NCBI GenBank assembly: GCA_029982615.1
Contig: JARRBK010000011.1
Span: 1 to 41,775, forward strand
Length of the DNA: 41,775 bases
Direction: 5' to 3'
From: Tepidanaerobacteraceae bacterium
Lineage (GTDB): Bacteria; Bacillota; Thermosediminibacteria; Thermosediminibacterales; Tepidanaerobacteraceae
The notes beneath the pieces were generated by a model that saw nothing but the letters and a program-made list of their open reading frames with translations, was not told the origin of the DNA and ran no database searches. Below, one piece after another: positions 8,483 through 16,379 of this stretch; within the stretch, counting starts at the first letter, position 1; each line of letters begins with the position of its first letter. The translations under genes were made by a program, and so were the position numbers.

Positions 8483-9361
8483 TTACACCTTCTTTAGCGA
8501 TGGTTTCCCCATAATGCCGTAAGGCCAGATAACCAGAAGAATAATAAGCAGGGCAAAAGCTATGCCGTTTTTTAAATTTGATGAAAGATATGCCACGGTG
8601 AACACTTCTATGCCGGCGAGGATAAATGAACCGACTACTGCTCCCTCTATGGAACCTATGCCGCCGACCACTGCGGCGATAAAAGCCTTCCATCCAAGAT
8701 CAATCCCCATGTAGGGCTCAATTGAATACGACTGGCCGAAAAAAATACCCCCGGCGGCTGCAAGTGCCGAACCGATAGCAAAAGTGACGGATACTATCAT
8801 GTCCACATTAATCCCCATGAGGGGCACTACGTCTATATTGTCGGCTACAGCCCTCATAGCCTTTCCGATTAAAGTTTTATTGACAAATAACCATAGAACT
8901 ATCATTAACATTATAGATATGCCTATAATCAATAGCTTGTCTTCGGTGACTACAATTCCGTTCGTAAGGTGCAGTATATTGTTTGACAGCTGTGCCGGGA
9001 TTTGCCGGGTTTGAGGCCCCACCGCCAGCCTTACTAAATTTTCCAAAAAGGTTCCCACCCCTAATGCTGTGATTACAAGAGACATTCGATGCGCGTTACG
9101 CAGCTTATGATAGGCTATTCTTTCAATGGCAATTCCTAACAGAGCTGTTAAAAACATGGTCAATAGCAAAATAAATACGAAAGGCAGCTTGAACTTCACT
9201 GCCAGCAGAAAACCGATAAACGCACCAACCATGAATATATCTCCGTGAGCGAAATTTATAAGCCTGATTATCCCGTATACCATGCTGTACCCGAGAGCAA
9301 TCAGGGCGTAGACGGCACCAAGTTGAACAGCGTTTATGAGCTGCTGAATGATGATTTCCAT
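8483..9361 (-). CDS. livH: Branched-chain amino acid-type ABC transporter permease LivH
   Basis: This 292-residue permease starts with QLINAVQLGAVYALIALGYSMVYGII followed by LINFAHGDIFMVGAF, the classic LivH opening. The cytoplasmic coupling loop GKAMRAVADNIDVVPLMGINVDMIV and the C-terminal GGIGSIEGAVVGSFILAGIEV are also present. Seven to eight membrane segments are visible. It lies 108 nt downstream of livK, a common gap that lets the binding protein be made in excess, and 4 nt before livM. Confidence 0.93.
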   Translation of the reverse strand: MEIIIQQLINAVQLGAVYALIALGYSMVYGIIRLINFAHGDIFMVGAFIGFLLAVKFKLPFVFILLLTMFLTALLGIAIERIAYHKLRNAHRMSLVITALGVGTFLENLVRLAVGPQTRQIPAQLSNNILHLTNGIVVTEDKLLIIGISIMLMIVLWLFVNKTLIGKAMRAVADNIDVVPLMGINVDMIVSVTFAIGSALAAAGGIFFGQSYSIEPYMGIDLGWKAFIAAVVGGIGSIEGAVVGSFILAGIEVFTVAYLSSNLKNGIAFALLIILLVIWPYGIMGKPSLKKV

Positions 9362-9469
9362 GATAAAACCACTCCATGCGCTTTAAATAGACATTTGCGG
9401 CGAAAACCGACGGCAGGATGCGGGCAATAAAATCTATTATCGCCCGCATCCGGAACAAAGCCTTTTATT

Positions 9470-10627
9470 TCATGGTTTTACGGAACTATCGTATATGAAC
9501 TTGCCGTCGTGAATTTTAATTATTACGGCTCCCTTTACGGGGTCACCGGAGCCTTCATTATAGCTGATAGTTCCGGTTACCCCCTCAAAATCTTTGGTAG
9601 AGGCTATGGCATCGCGGATGGCCTGAGGATCGGCCTTCTGCGCCCGCTCAATAGCGCCAAACAAGATGTATGCAGCATCGTAAGTCAGCGCAGCTGCAGC
9701 GTCGGGGACTTCGCCGTATTTGTTCTTGTATTTTTCTATGAAAGCCTTTGACTTATCACCGGCGATATCCACAGCGTAATGATTGGAAAAATATGTTCCT
9801 TCTAATAATTCTCCGCCAAGCTTCAACAGCTCCGGGTTATCCCATGCATCTGCACCAATAATCTGGGCGTCAATGCCTAACTTTCGAGCCTGCTGAATCT
9901 GAAGGGGCACTTCATTGTAATAATTCGGCAAAAATAAGACGTCAGGGTTGGTGGCCTTGATTTTTGTCAGTTGCGCTGAAAAATCAGTGTCTTTTGTGTT
10001 ATATGTTTCAAAAGCCACTATCTGTCCTCCGAGATTGCTGAATTCATCCCGGAAAACCTCGGCGATTCCTTTGTTATAATCGCTGGCTATATCGTATAAT
10101 ACTGCGGCTTTTTTCGCGCCCAGTTTGTTGTAGGCAAATAAAGCCACTGCTTTGCCTTGAAAAGGATCTATGAAACAAGCCCGAAAGACATATTTGCGGT
10201 CTTTGGTAACATTCGGATTAGTAGACCAGGGAGTGATTTGAGGAATTTTATTCGATTCTGCAATAGGAGCCCCGGCATTGGAACATTTACTGGCTTGGGA
10301 ACCGATAATGGCCAGAACGCGGTCTTGACTGATTAATTTTTGGAAAACCGTAGCCGTAGTTTCCGGTTTATTTTCATCGTCTTCGATAATAAATTTGACT
10401 TTCATCATTTTGCCGTTTACTTTTATACCTCCGGAAGAATTAATTTCTTCCTCTGCCAGTAAAACGGCGTTTTTAGTTGAAGCTCCAGTGGCAGCCAAAT
10501 CTCCAGTCAATGGTGCGGAAACACCTATTTTCAATTCATCGATTGAATTGTTTGAACCGGATCCGCAACCCACAACAAAAACCAGAATAAGCAAACTCAA
10601 AATCAGAAAGACTTTTATTTTTCCCAC
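9470..10627 (-). CDS. livK: Branched-chain amino acid-type substrate-binding lipoprotein LivK
   Basis: This extracytoplasmic ligand-binding protein delivers substrate to LivHM. The N-terminus is a lipoprotein signal with the lipobox VVGC near residue 21, so the mature protein is lipid-anchored. The type I periplasmic-binding fold follows: ELKIGVSAPLTGDLAATG, AEEEINSSGGIKVNGK, IIGSQASKCSNAGAPIAE and VFRACFIDPFQGKAVA. Length is 385 residues, normal for the family. GTG at 10627 is the start, 7 nt from AGGAGG. The ligand cannot be told from sequence. The neighbourhood of omega-aminotransferase and hydantoinase-like genes makes an amide or non-proteinogenic amino acid possible. Confidence 0.92.
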   Translation of the reverse strand: MGKIKVFLILSLLILVFVVGCGSGSNNSIDELKIGVSAPLTGDLAATGASTKNAVLLAEEEINSSGGIKVNGKMMKVKFIIEDDENKPETTATVFQKLISQDRVLAIIGSQASKCSNAGAPIAESNKIPQITPWSTNPNVTKDRKYVFRACFIDPFQGKAVALFAYNKLGAKKAAVLYDIASDYNKGIAEVFRDEFSNLGGQIVAFETYNTKDTDFSAQLTKIKATNPDVLFLPNYYNEVPLQIQQARKLGIDAQIIGADAWDNPELLKLGGELLEGTYFSNHYAVDIAGDKSKAFIEKYKNKYGEVPDAAAALTYDAAYILFGAIERAQKADPQAIRDAIASTKDFEGVTGTISYNEGSGDPVKGAVIIKIHDGKFIYDSSVKP

Positions 10628-10825
10628 AGGAATTCCTCCTTCACCTAATTTGTATTAATATCGATTCAGGTGCAGAAAGCCGCTTTTTTGCACGAGATGC
10701 CCCCACATCCCCGCAACAAATTCGGTTTCTAACCCGAGATCAAGCTAAAATTACATCTATACTACATATTTTAAAGATTTGAAATAATATTTCTTTACCG
10801 GTATTTTGATATATATATTAAATAT

Positions 10826-10854
10826 TTTAAAATGCTTAGTCAACTAATTGTCAA
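10826..10854 (-). promoter_or_regulatory. Possible promoter of the liv operon
   Basis: A minus-strand TTGACA (10854-10849) has a weak TTTAAA -10 at 10831-10826 after 17 bp. The start would be about 190 nt before livK. The rest of this AT-rich stretch (10628-11148) shows no gene or clear operator. Confidence 0.3.
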
Positions 10855-11027
10855 TTTTTTATTTATTATATTTTAGCATCCAATTAAAACCTGACAATTA
10901 AATAAAAAGCTATTAATATATGCACTAATTATAGTAGTGATGGTTTATGGAATTTATCAAAATAAACACAAAAATTACAAATAATAAATATATAGACACG
11001 AAAATATTAACAAACTTGACATAATAC

Positions 11028-11056
11028 TTGACACCTATAGAATATTACTTTATACT
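11028..11056 (+). promoter_or_regulatory. SigA promoter of the aminotransferase-AOR operon
   Basis: TTGACA (11028-11033) and TATACT (11051-11056) have an ideal 17-bp spacer. Another TTGACA at 11016-11021 lies 12 bp upstream, a direct repeat that might also be a binding site. The leader to the ATG at 11149 would be about 85 nt. Confidence 0.7.
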
Positions 11057-11148
11057 AAGCGCCAAAAGCTATAATCCAATTATGAATTTTAATTCAATTG
11101 ATTTCATGATTATTAAAAATTATTAAATCTATTTGAGGAGGAATCAAA

Positions 11149-12492
11149 ATGTCAGGCAGCGTTGAGGAACTGGCCAAAAGGATAAAAGAAGAGGATTTAA
11201 AGTACAACCTTCATTCTTGGAGCGTTCAGAGGGTTCTGGACCCCATAGTGGTTACGAAAGCAGAAGGCATATATTTCTGGGATTCCGACGGCAAAAGGTA
11301 TTATGATATGTCTTCCCAGCTTGTCAATTCCAACATAGGCCACGGGAATGCAAGGGTAATAGAAGCCATAATAAACCAGGCAAAGAAACTGGCATTCATC
11401 GGACCGTCTTTTGCTGTAGATGTTAGATCTGAAGCGGCAAAGAAGATTATTGAAATAGCACCGGACAATATGGGCAAAGTGTTTTTCGCCCTGGATGGAG
11501 CCGAGGCTAATGAAAATGCCATTAAGATAGCAAGGATGTATACCGGCAAATATAAAATATTTTCCAGGTACCGTTCATATCATGGAGCCACATATGGCGC
11601 AGCGAATTTATCGGGAGAGACGAGGAGGTTCCCCAGTGAACCCGGAATTCCTGGTTTTGTTAAGTTTTTCGATCCATACTTGTACCGGTTTCCCCTTAAA
11701 TTTGAGAATGAGCGGGAAGCAGCCAAATTCTTTGTAAATCAGTTGAGAGAACAGATACTTTACGAAGGGCCTCAAAATGTAGCAGCAATATTCTTGGAAA
11801 CGGTTACTGGATCCAATGGAGTGATAATTCCGCCGGATGGTTATTTACAGGGTGTCAGGGAAATTTGCGATGAATTCAATATACTCATGGTATGTGACGA
11901 AGTCATGACGGGGTGGGGCAGAACCGGAGAATGGTTTGCCGTAAATCACTGGAACGTGAAACCTGATATTATAACTTTCGCCAAAGGCGTAACCTGCGGA
12001 TATGTACCGCTGAGCGGGGTCATTGTTGATCGAAAAATATCTGAATACTTCGATGATCATATGCTCTGGTGCGGGCTTACCTATAACGGTCATCCTATAG
12101 GCTGCGCCGCTGCCGTGGCAACAATTGAAGTTTACAAACAGGAAAACCTTATAGAAAATTCCCGAAAGATGGGGGTTGTTCTGGGTGAGGAGCTGGAAAA
12201 ATTAAAGCAAAAGCATTCATGCATAGGTGATGTCAGATATATAGGGCTTTTTGCGGCAGTGGAGCTTTTAAAAAATAAAAAAACCAAAGAGCCCATAGTT
12301 CCCTACGGCGGCGATCCGGAAAAAATTATGCCGAAGATTATTAGAAAATTAATAAATAACGGCTTTTATACTTACGCTCATGAAAACAATATATTGATCG
12401 CACCGCCTTTGATTATAAAAGAAAACGAAATAAGAGAAGCCATTAAAATTCTGGATGGAGTATTGGATGATATAGATGAATTGATTAATTAA
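11149..12492 (+). CDS. Class III omega-aminotransferase
   Basis: This 447-residue PLP enzyme belongs to the class III (omega) aminotransferases, which move the amino group of omega-amino acids, taurine or amines to pyruvate or 2-oxoglutarate. Landmarks are the DGAEANENAIKIAR phosphate-site region (near residue 117), the YHGATYGA segment (near 144), Asp250 in CDEVMTGWGRTG that contacts the PLP ring nitrogen, and Lys279 in ITFAKGV that binds PLP. Overall it resembles taurine- or beta-alanine-pyruvate aminotransferases more than ornithine or acetyl-ornithine enzymes; this is by eye. GAGGAGG precedes the ATG. An aldehyde oxidoreductase begins 21 nt later, so the aldehyde product is probably oxidised at once. 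The natural substrate is not known. Confidence 0.88.
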   Translation: MSGSVEELAKRIKEEDLKYNLHSWSVQRVLDPIVVTKAEGIYFWDSDGKRYYDMSSQLVNSNIGHGNARVIEAIINQAKKLAFIGPSFAVDVRSEAAKKIIEIAPDNMGKVFFALDGAEANENAIKIARMYTGKYKIFSRYRSYHGATYGAANLSGETRRFPSEPGIPGFVKFFDPYLYRFPLKFENEREAAKFFVNQLREQILYEGPQNVAAIFLETVTGSNGVIIPPDGYLQGVREICDEFNILMVCDEVMTGWGRTGEWFAVNHWNVKPDIITFAKGVTCGYVPLSGVIVDRKISEYFDDHMLWCGLTYNGHPIGCAAAVATIEVYKQENLIENSRKMGVVLGEELEKLKQKHSCIGDVRYIGLFAAVELLKNKKTKEPIVPYGGDPEKIMPKIIRKLINNGFYTYAHENNILIAPPLIIKENEIREAIKILDGVLDDIDELIN

Positions 12493-12513
12493 TCGAAAGA
12501 GAGGTTTTCTATA

Positions 12514-14205
12514 ATGCCCTTCGGCTTTACAGGCAAAATTTTAAAAGTAGACCTTGACACCGGTGAAATAGGAACTGTTGAGGTGCCGCCCGCGCTCTAT
12601 AAAGAGCATTTGGGTGGTTCGGGCTTGGCGGCAAGAATCCTTTATGAAGACGGTGTATACAAAATTGACCCTTTAGGTCCGAAAAATCAACTTATTTTTA
12701 TGAACGGCATTCTTACGGGAACACCCGCTCCAGCCAGCTGTAAAATGTCCATTTGTGCAAAATCGCCTTTAACGGGATTATGGGGCGAATCCACTGTTGG
12801 AGGTTTTTTTGGTGCGGAACTGAAGAAGACTCCCTATGACGGCATTATAATAAACGGCAAAGCTCAGCGGCCGGTATATATACTTATTGAAAATGAAAAA
12901 GCACAAATCAGTGATGCAACTGATGTATGGGGACTGGATACGTACAGTGCCTTTGATTATTTTAAGAGAAGATTTAAGAATGATAAATTTCAAATGGCGT
13001 GCATCGGGCCAGCGGGAGAAAAGCTGGTAAAAATTTCATCGATAATGATAGGGGGATATGAAGCCAGGGCAGCAGCGCGAACAGGAATGGGTGCCGTAAT
13101 GGGATCCAAAAATTTGAAAGCCATTATTGTAAAGGCATCAGGACGTCCTCAAATAGCTGATAAGGCAAGGCTTATAAGTGCAATAAGAGAAGATTTAAAT
13201 ACTATCATAAGCAATACAAAAGTTTTGCATGACTTCGGCACAGCGGGAGGGCTTCAGAGCGTTGAAGCTTTCGGGGATTTGCCTGTAAGAAACTGGTCTA
13301 TGGGCTCCTGGGAAGAAGGAGCTGCCAAAATATGCGGTCAGTATATAGCAAAAGCTTTTTTTGTAAGTCACTCCGGCTGCCATGCATGCCCTATCAGATG
13401 CGGGAAAAATGTTAAAATTTTAATAGGCCCTTACAAGGGAACGGTTGCTCATGGACCGGAGTATGAAACCTGCGCCGGCTTCGGGTCAAATTTATTAAAT
13501 GATGACATTAATGTAATAATTGCCGCCAATGACTTGTGCAACAGATACGGCCTTGACACCATATCTACCTCTGGAGTTATTGCCTGGGCGATGGAATGCT
13601 TTGAGGCGGGCCTTTTGACAAAAAAAGACACTGATGGGATAGTATTGACCTGGGGGAACAAGGAGGCCATATTAAAAGTAATAAAGTTAATAGCCGATAA
13701 CAAAGGCTTTGGACAATTTCTGGGACAGGGTGTAAAACTGGCGTCAACCCAATTGGGAGGGCTTGCCAGAGAATTTGCTGTAGAAACTAAAGGACTTGAA
13801 TATGCTTTTCATGATCCTAGGGCATTTACTTCAATGGCGGTCAACTACGCCACCGCCAATAGAGGAGCGTGCCATCTGGAAGCCCTGAGCTATTTTGCAG
13901 AGCAGAGTGTATTTCCACCATGGCTGTCAGCAGTAATTGGAGAAACCATTGATGAAAACCAACTCATGAAAATAGGCGAAAGGAATTTCAACTTAAAGCG
14001 TATTTTTAATTATAAATTGGGAATAACCAGAAAGGATGACTGCATACCGCCCAGACTGGGCATGCACGATAGAAAGACCGGCCTGAGTGCAGGCAGCATA
14101 CCTCATCTGGGCAAATTACTGGTGGAATACTACAGGCTGAGAGGCTGGTCAGAAGAAGGAGTGCCCCGAAAGGAAAAATTGAAGCAATTAAGTTTAAGTT
14201 TATAG
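12514..14205 (+). CDS. aor: Tungsten-type aldehyde:ferredoxin oxidoreductase
   Basis: This 563-residue cytoplasmic enzyme should oxidise aldehydes to carboxylic acids and reduce ferredoxin, using a tungstopterin and one [4Fe-4S] cluster. It opens with the family pattern GFTGKILKVDLDTGEI and HLGGSGLAARIL, then CAKSPLTGLWGESTVGGFFG. The cluster ligands are present as Cys289, Cys292 and Cys296 in SGCHACPIRCGKN and Cys510 in RKDDCIPPR, the spacing known for Pyrococcus AOR. The pterin-site region GPEYETCAGFGSN is also there. It follows the aminotransferase with a short gap and a GAGAGG ribosome site, which suggests a pathway from amino acid to aldehyde to acid with low-potential electrons recovered. 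Pterin-synthesis and tungstate-uptake genes are not in the window. Confidence 0.93.
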   Translation: MPFGFTGKILKVDLDTGEIGTVEVPPALYKEHLGGSGLAARILYEDGVYKIDPLGPKNQLIFMNGILTGTPAPASCKMSICAKSPLTGLWGESTVGGFFGAELKKTPYDGIIINGKAQRPVYILIENEKAQISDATDVWGLDTYSAFDYFKRRFKNDKFQMACIGPAGEKLVKISSIMIGGYEARAAARTGMGAVMGSKNLKAIIVKASGRPQIADKARLISAIREDLNTIISNTKVLHDFGTAGGLQSVEAFGDLPVRNWSMGSWEEGAAKICGQYIAKAFFVSHSGCHACPIRCGKNVKILIGPYKGTVAHGPEYETCAGFGSNLLNDDINVIIAANDLCNRYGLDTISTSGVIAWAMECFEAGLLTKKDTDGIVLTWGNKEAILKVIKLIADNKGFGQFLGQGVKLASTQLGGLAREFAVETKGLEYAFHDPRAFTSMAVNYATANRGACHLEALSYFAEQSVFPPWLSAVIGETIDENQLMKIGERNFNLKRIFNYKLGITRKDDCIPPRLGMHDRKTGLSAGSIPHLGKLLVEYYRLRGWSEEGVPRKEKLKQLSLSL

Positions 14206-14405
14206 CCGCATCTCTGCATTCAAGAGTGTTTTTGAATGACCTTAAATAACCACACAGGATAGGCAAAGCTGACGCATAAAAAAAATTAATCAATAACGTC
14301 AAGATTTCCAGAACACTTAAAAAAATTTTATCGCAAAAGCCCTGGACAAAAAAATTAAATATACTACGATTAGTGCGGGAAAAAAGGCAGAAAGGAGCCC
14401 ACACT

Positions 14406-14471
14406 ATGGAAAAAACTAGAGAAAATGAGAACACGATTCTCATAAGCAGCAGGGAATTTACCCAACCTTGA
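14406..14471 (+). CDS. Possible 21-codon peptide or gene remnant
   Basis: An ATG at 14406 lies 8 nt after AAAGGAG (14391-14397) and opens a 21-codon frame (MEKTRENENTILISS...) ending in TGA. It sits alone in the 433-bp gap between the oxidoreductase and the PucR regulator. I do not recognise it. It could be a leader peptide, a small protein or the truncated start of a lost gene. The rest of the gap shows an imperfect hairpin near 14218-14239 and a tandem repeat. Confidence 0.22.
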   Translation: MEKTRENENTILISSREFTQP

Positions 14472-14492
14472 TTATATCAATAGAATCATTAT

Positions 14493-14522
14493 ATATCAAG
14501 TCATTTGATATCAAGTCATTTG
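14493..14522. repeat. Perfect tandem 15-bp duplication
   Basis: The 15-mer ATATCAAGTCATTTG occurs twice back to back. It lies in AT-rich sequence downstream of the PucR-type gene and may be a replication-slippage scar or a paired protein site. Confidence 0.8.
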
Positions 14523-14638
14523 CAATATTTTTAGAATATATTTTTGGGACTACATTTTTATATTGTGAGGCTTTAAACCGCTTTTATTACTGGATTTGGT
14601 AATTTTTGACGCCAAACTTGGGCTATTATTAAAGTTGC

Positions 14639-16099
14639 TCAGATAAAAGTATTTTCCACTTTCAGGATTTCACACAGCAAAAGAAGTTTTATATGAGGCA
14701 GTTCCCCCAGGGCTTTAACCCTTTCGATGCCATTCGTTTTAAGGCATTTGCTAATTCTGTATTTTACCGAGTTGGGGTGCATGCCAAGCAAACTTGAGAC
14801 ATCGTTTATGTTTCTCAACACAAGGTACAGCCGCAGTGTGTCAAAAAAAGAAGGGTCGATATCAAGGTTTATATTTGCATTGTTTACCTTAAATATCGTC
14901 TGTTTATACTCATATGGCGAATAAAGTATCATGTACAAAAGAGGGAGCTCGTCGATGGAAAAAATACCCTCCAGGAACAGCAGAGAATTTACAGAGATTT
15001 TAAGCATTTTTATCTGGTTGAACACCTCTTTGACGGACGAGCATTCTCTGGAAAAAATAAACAGCAATGGCTTGACCCTGTCAATAATTTTATAGTATTC
15101 TTCGTAAATTTTATCTTCGGTAATACCTTCTTTTGGTATTAAGAAAATCACATAGTTATAAAATCTATTCTCCTCATAGATAAAAAATCTTGAATTAATA
15201 TGCTTTAAAACCGAATTTATATTTTCCTTTCTCAACAGCACCAGATAATAGGGCGTGTCGTAATTTAAATCGATTTTGTTCAAAGCTGTTTTTGTGCTAT
15301 TGCCGAAAAAGCTGTCTAGCTCTCTGATGATGAAGGGTGCGATTTTATGGAAGGTCTGCAGTTTTGGGCTGCTGATATTTTGACTCGAGATATAGGTAGC
15401 GAATATTGAACTTTCCCCGTAGTACACGATAGCCAAGTAATGGTCGTTTATCTGCAACGAAATGGGGATATTCAGCCTGTGGAAGTTTTGCATCTTAATT
15501 GAATGGATTTTGGATATTACCGTGGAGGCTGCTTTGTTTTCCAAACCCTCAAAATACGTATTGTCCGCACTTATGATAATGGGAAGGGACAAAAACTGGC
15601 TAAGCTGGGCGCACAGCTTCTTGACGTTTCTTTCTGCGTGCAGTTCACTGAAAGCCATTAAAATGTCTACCAGATATGAATCGAGTGCGGACTGATTAAT
15701 CGAGTTTGTCAGGAGAGAGAACTCCGAAATAATATCGCTCCAGCGCACGTGCGGTGGAATGTACACGATTGGAAACGAGTGCTTGTTGCCCAGTTCAATT
15801 ATTTCCTCATCTATTTGACCCTTCAGGTTTGTATCGGGCATTATACCTATACCCGCGCACTTGTGCTTTATCATTGATTTTACGAGATTCACCCTGTTTT
15901 GCTTGTCGTCTTTCAGATTCCAGAAAGAGGTAAAGATGAATTCAAAGGGCTCCAGATATTTTTCCACTTCGGGGTAGGAGGTTTCGAGGATATCTATCCT
16001 CTTCACGTCATTAAAGGCCCCGTTGAGGCCGGCAACTATATAGCTGAATTCCATGGAAGGCATTTTTAACAGGTCTATTACATTCAACTCTAAACACAT
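14639..16099 (-). CDS. PucR-family transcriptional regulator
   Basis: The N-terminal region (from ELNVIDLLKMPSMEFSYIVAGLNGAFNDV through HSFPIVYIPPHVRWSDII) matches the PucR ligand-sensing domain. The C-terminus carries the PucR/CdaR helix-turn-helix, seen in LRLYLVLRNINDVSSLLGMHPNSVKYRISK with the typical N-S-V-x-Y-R. The middle is a GGDEF-like CdaR domain region. Such proteins often activate purine, amide or amino-acid catabolic genes in response to a pathway intermediate. The gene lies divergent to hyuA and convergent with the aminotransferase-AOR operon, so it is the likely regulator of one or both. The start is uncertain: ATG at 16099 has AGGGG directly upstream, and the frame continues to 16186. 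Confidence 0.85.
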   Translation of the reverse strand: MCLELNVIDLLKMPSMEFSYIVAGLNGAFNDVKRIDILETSYPEVEKYLEPFEFIFTSFWNLKDDKQNRVNLVKSMIKHKCAGIGIMPDTNLKGQIDEEIIELGNKHSFPIVYIPPHVRWSDIISEFSLLTNSINQSALDSYLVDILMAFSELHAERNVKKLCAQLSQFLSLPIIISADNTYFEGLENKAASTVISKIHSIKMQNFHRLNIPISLQINDHYLAIVYYGESSIFATYISSQNISSPKLQTFHKIAPFIIRELDSFFGNSTKTALNKIDLNYDTPYYLVLLRKENINSVLKHINSRFFIYEENRFYNYVIFLIPKEGITEDKIYEEYYKIIDRVKPLLFIFSRECSSVKEVFNQIKMLKISVNSLLFLEGIFSIDELPLLYMILYSPYEYKQTIFKVNNANINLDIDPSFFDTLRLYLVLRNINDVSSLLGMHPNSVKYRISKCLKTNGIERVKALGELPHIKLLLLCEILKVENTFI

Positions 16100-16137
16100 C
16101 CCCTGAATAAATTTGCAAACTTGATATATAACATATC

Positions 16138-16166
16138 TTGACACCACACTGCTGTTATTATATTTT
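16138..16166 (+). promoter_or_regulatory. Candidate promoter of the hyu operon
   Basis: TTGACA (16138-16143) and TATTTT (16161-16166) are 17 bp apart. This would give a leader of about 200 nt before hyuA. The leader contains repeated ATATTATCA elements near 16314-16335 that could bind a regulator. The -10 is weak, so this is tentative. Confidence 0.35.
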
Positions 16167-16379
16167 AATTGTAAACACATTAACATTGTTTGTCTATATT
16201 AGTATCTAAAATACAAAAAAATAAAAAAGATTTGTTTTTAAAAAATGTTGAACTGAGATGTATAAAAATTAAAATGTAATTAACGGTTAAGTCATCGGTT
16301 TTATTTTTTTATATATTATCAACATATATTATCATAATTATAGCGCTTTGGAGTTAAAAAACATGGGGAGGTTTTAAAA

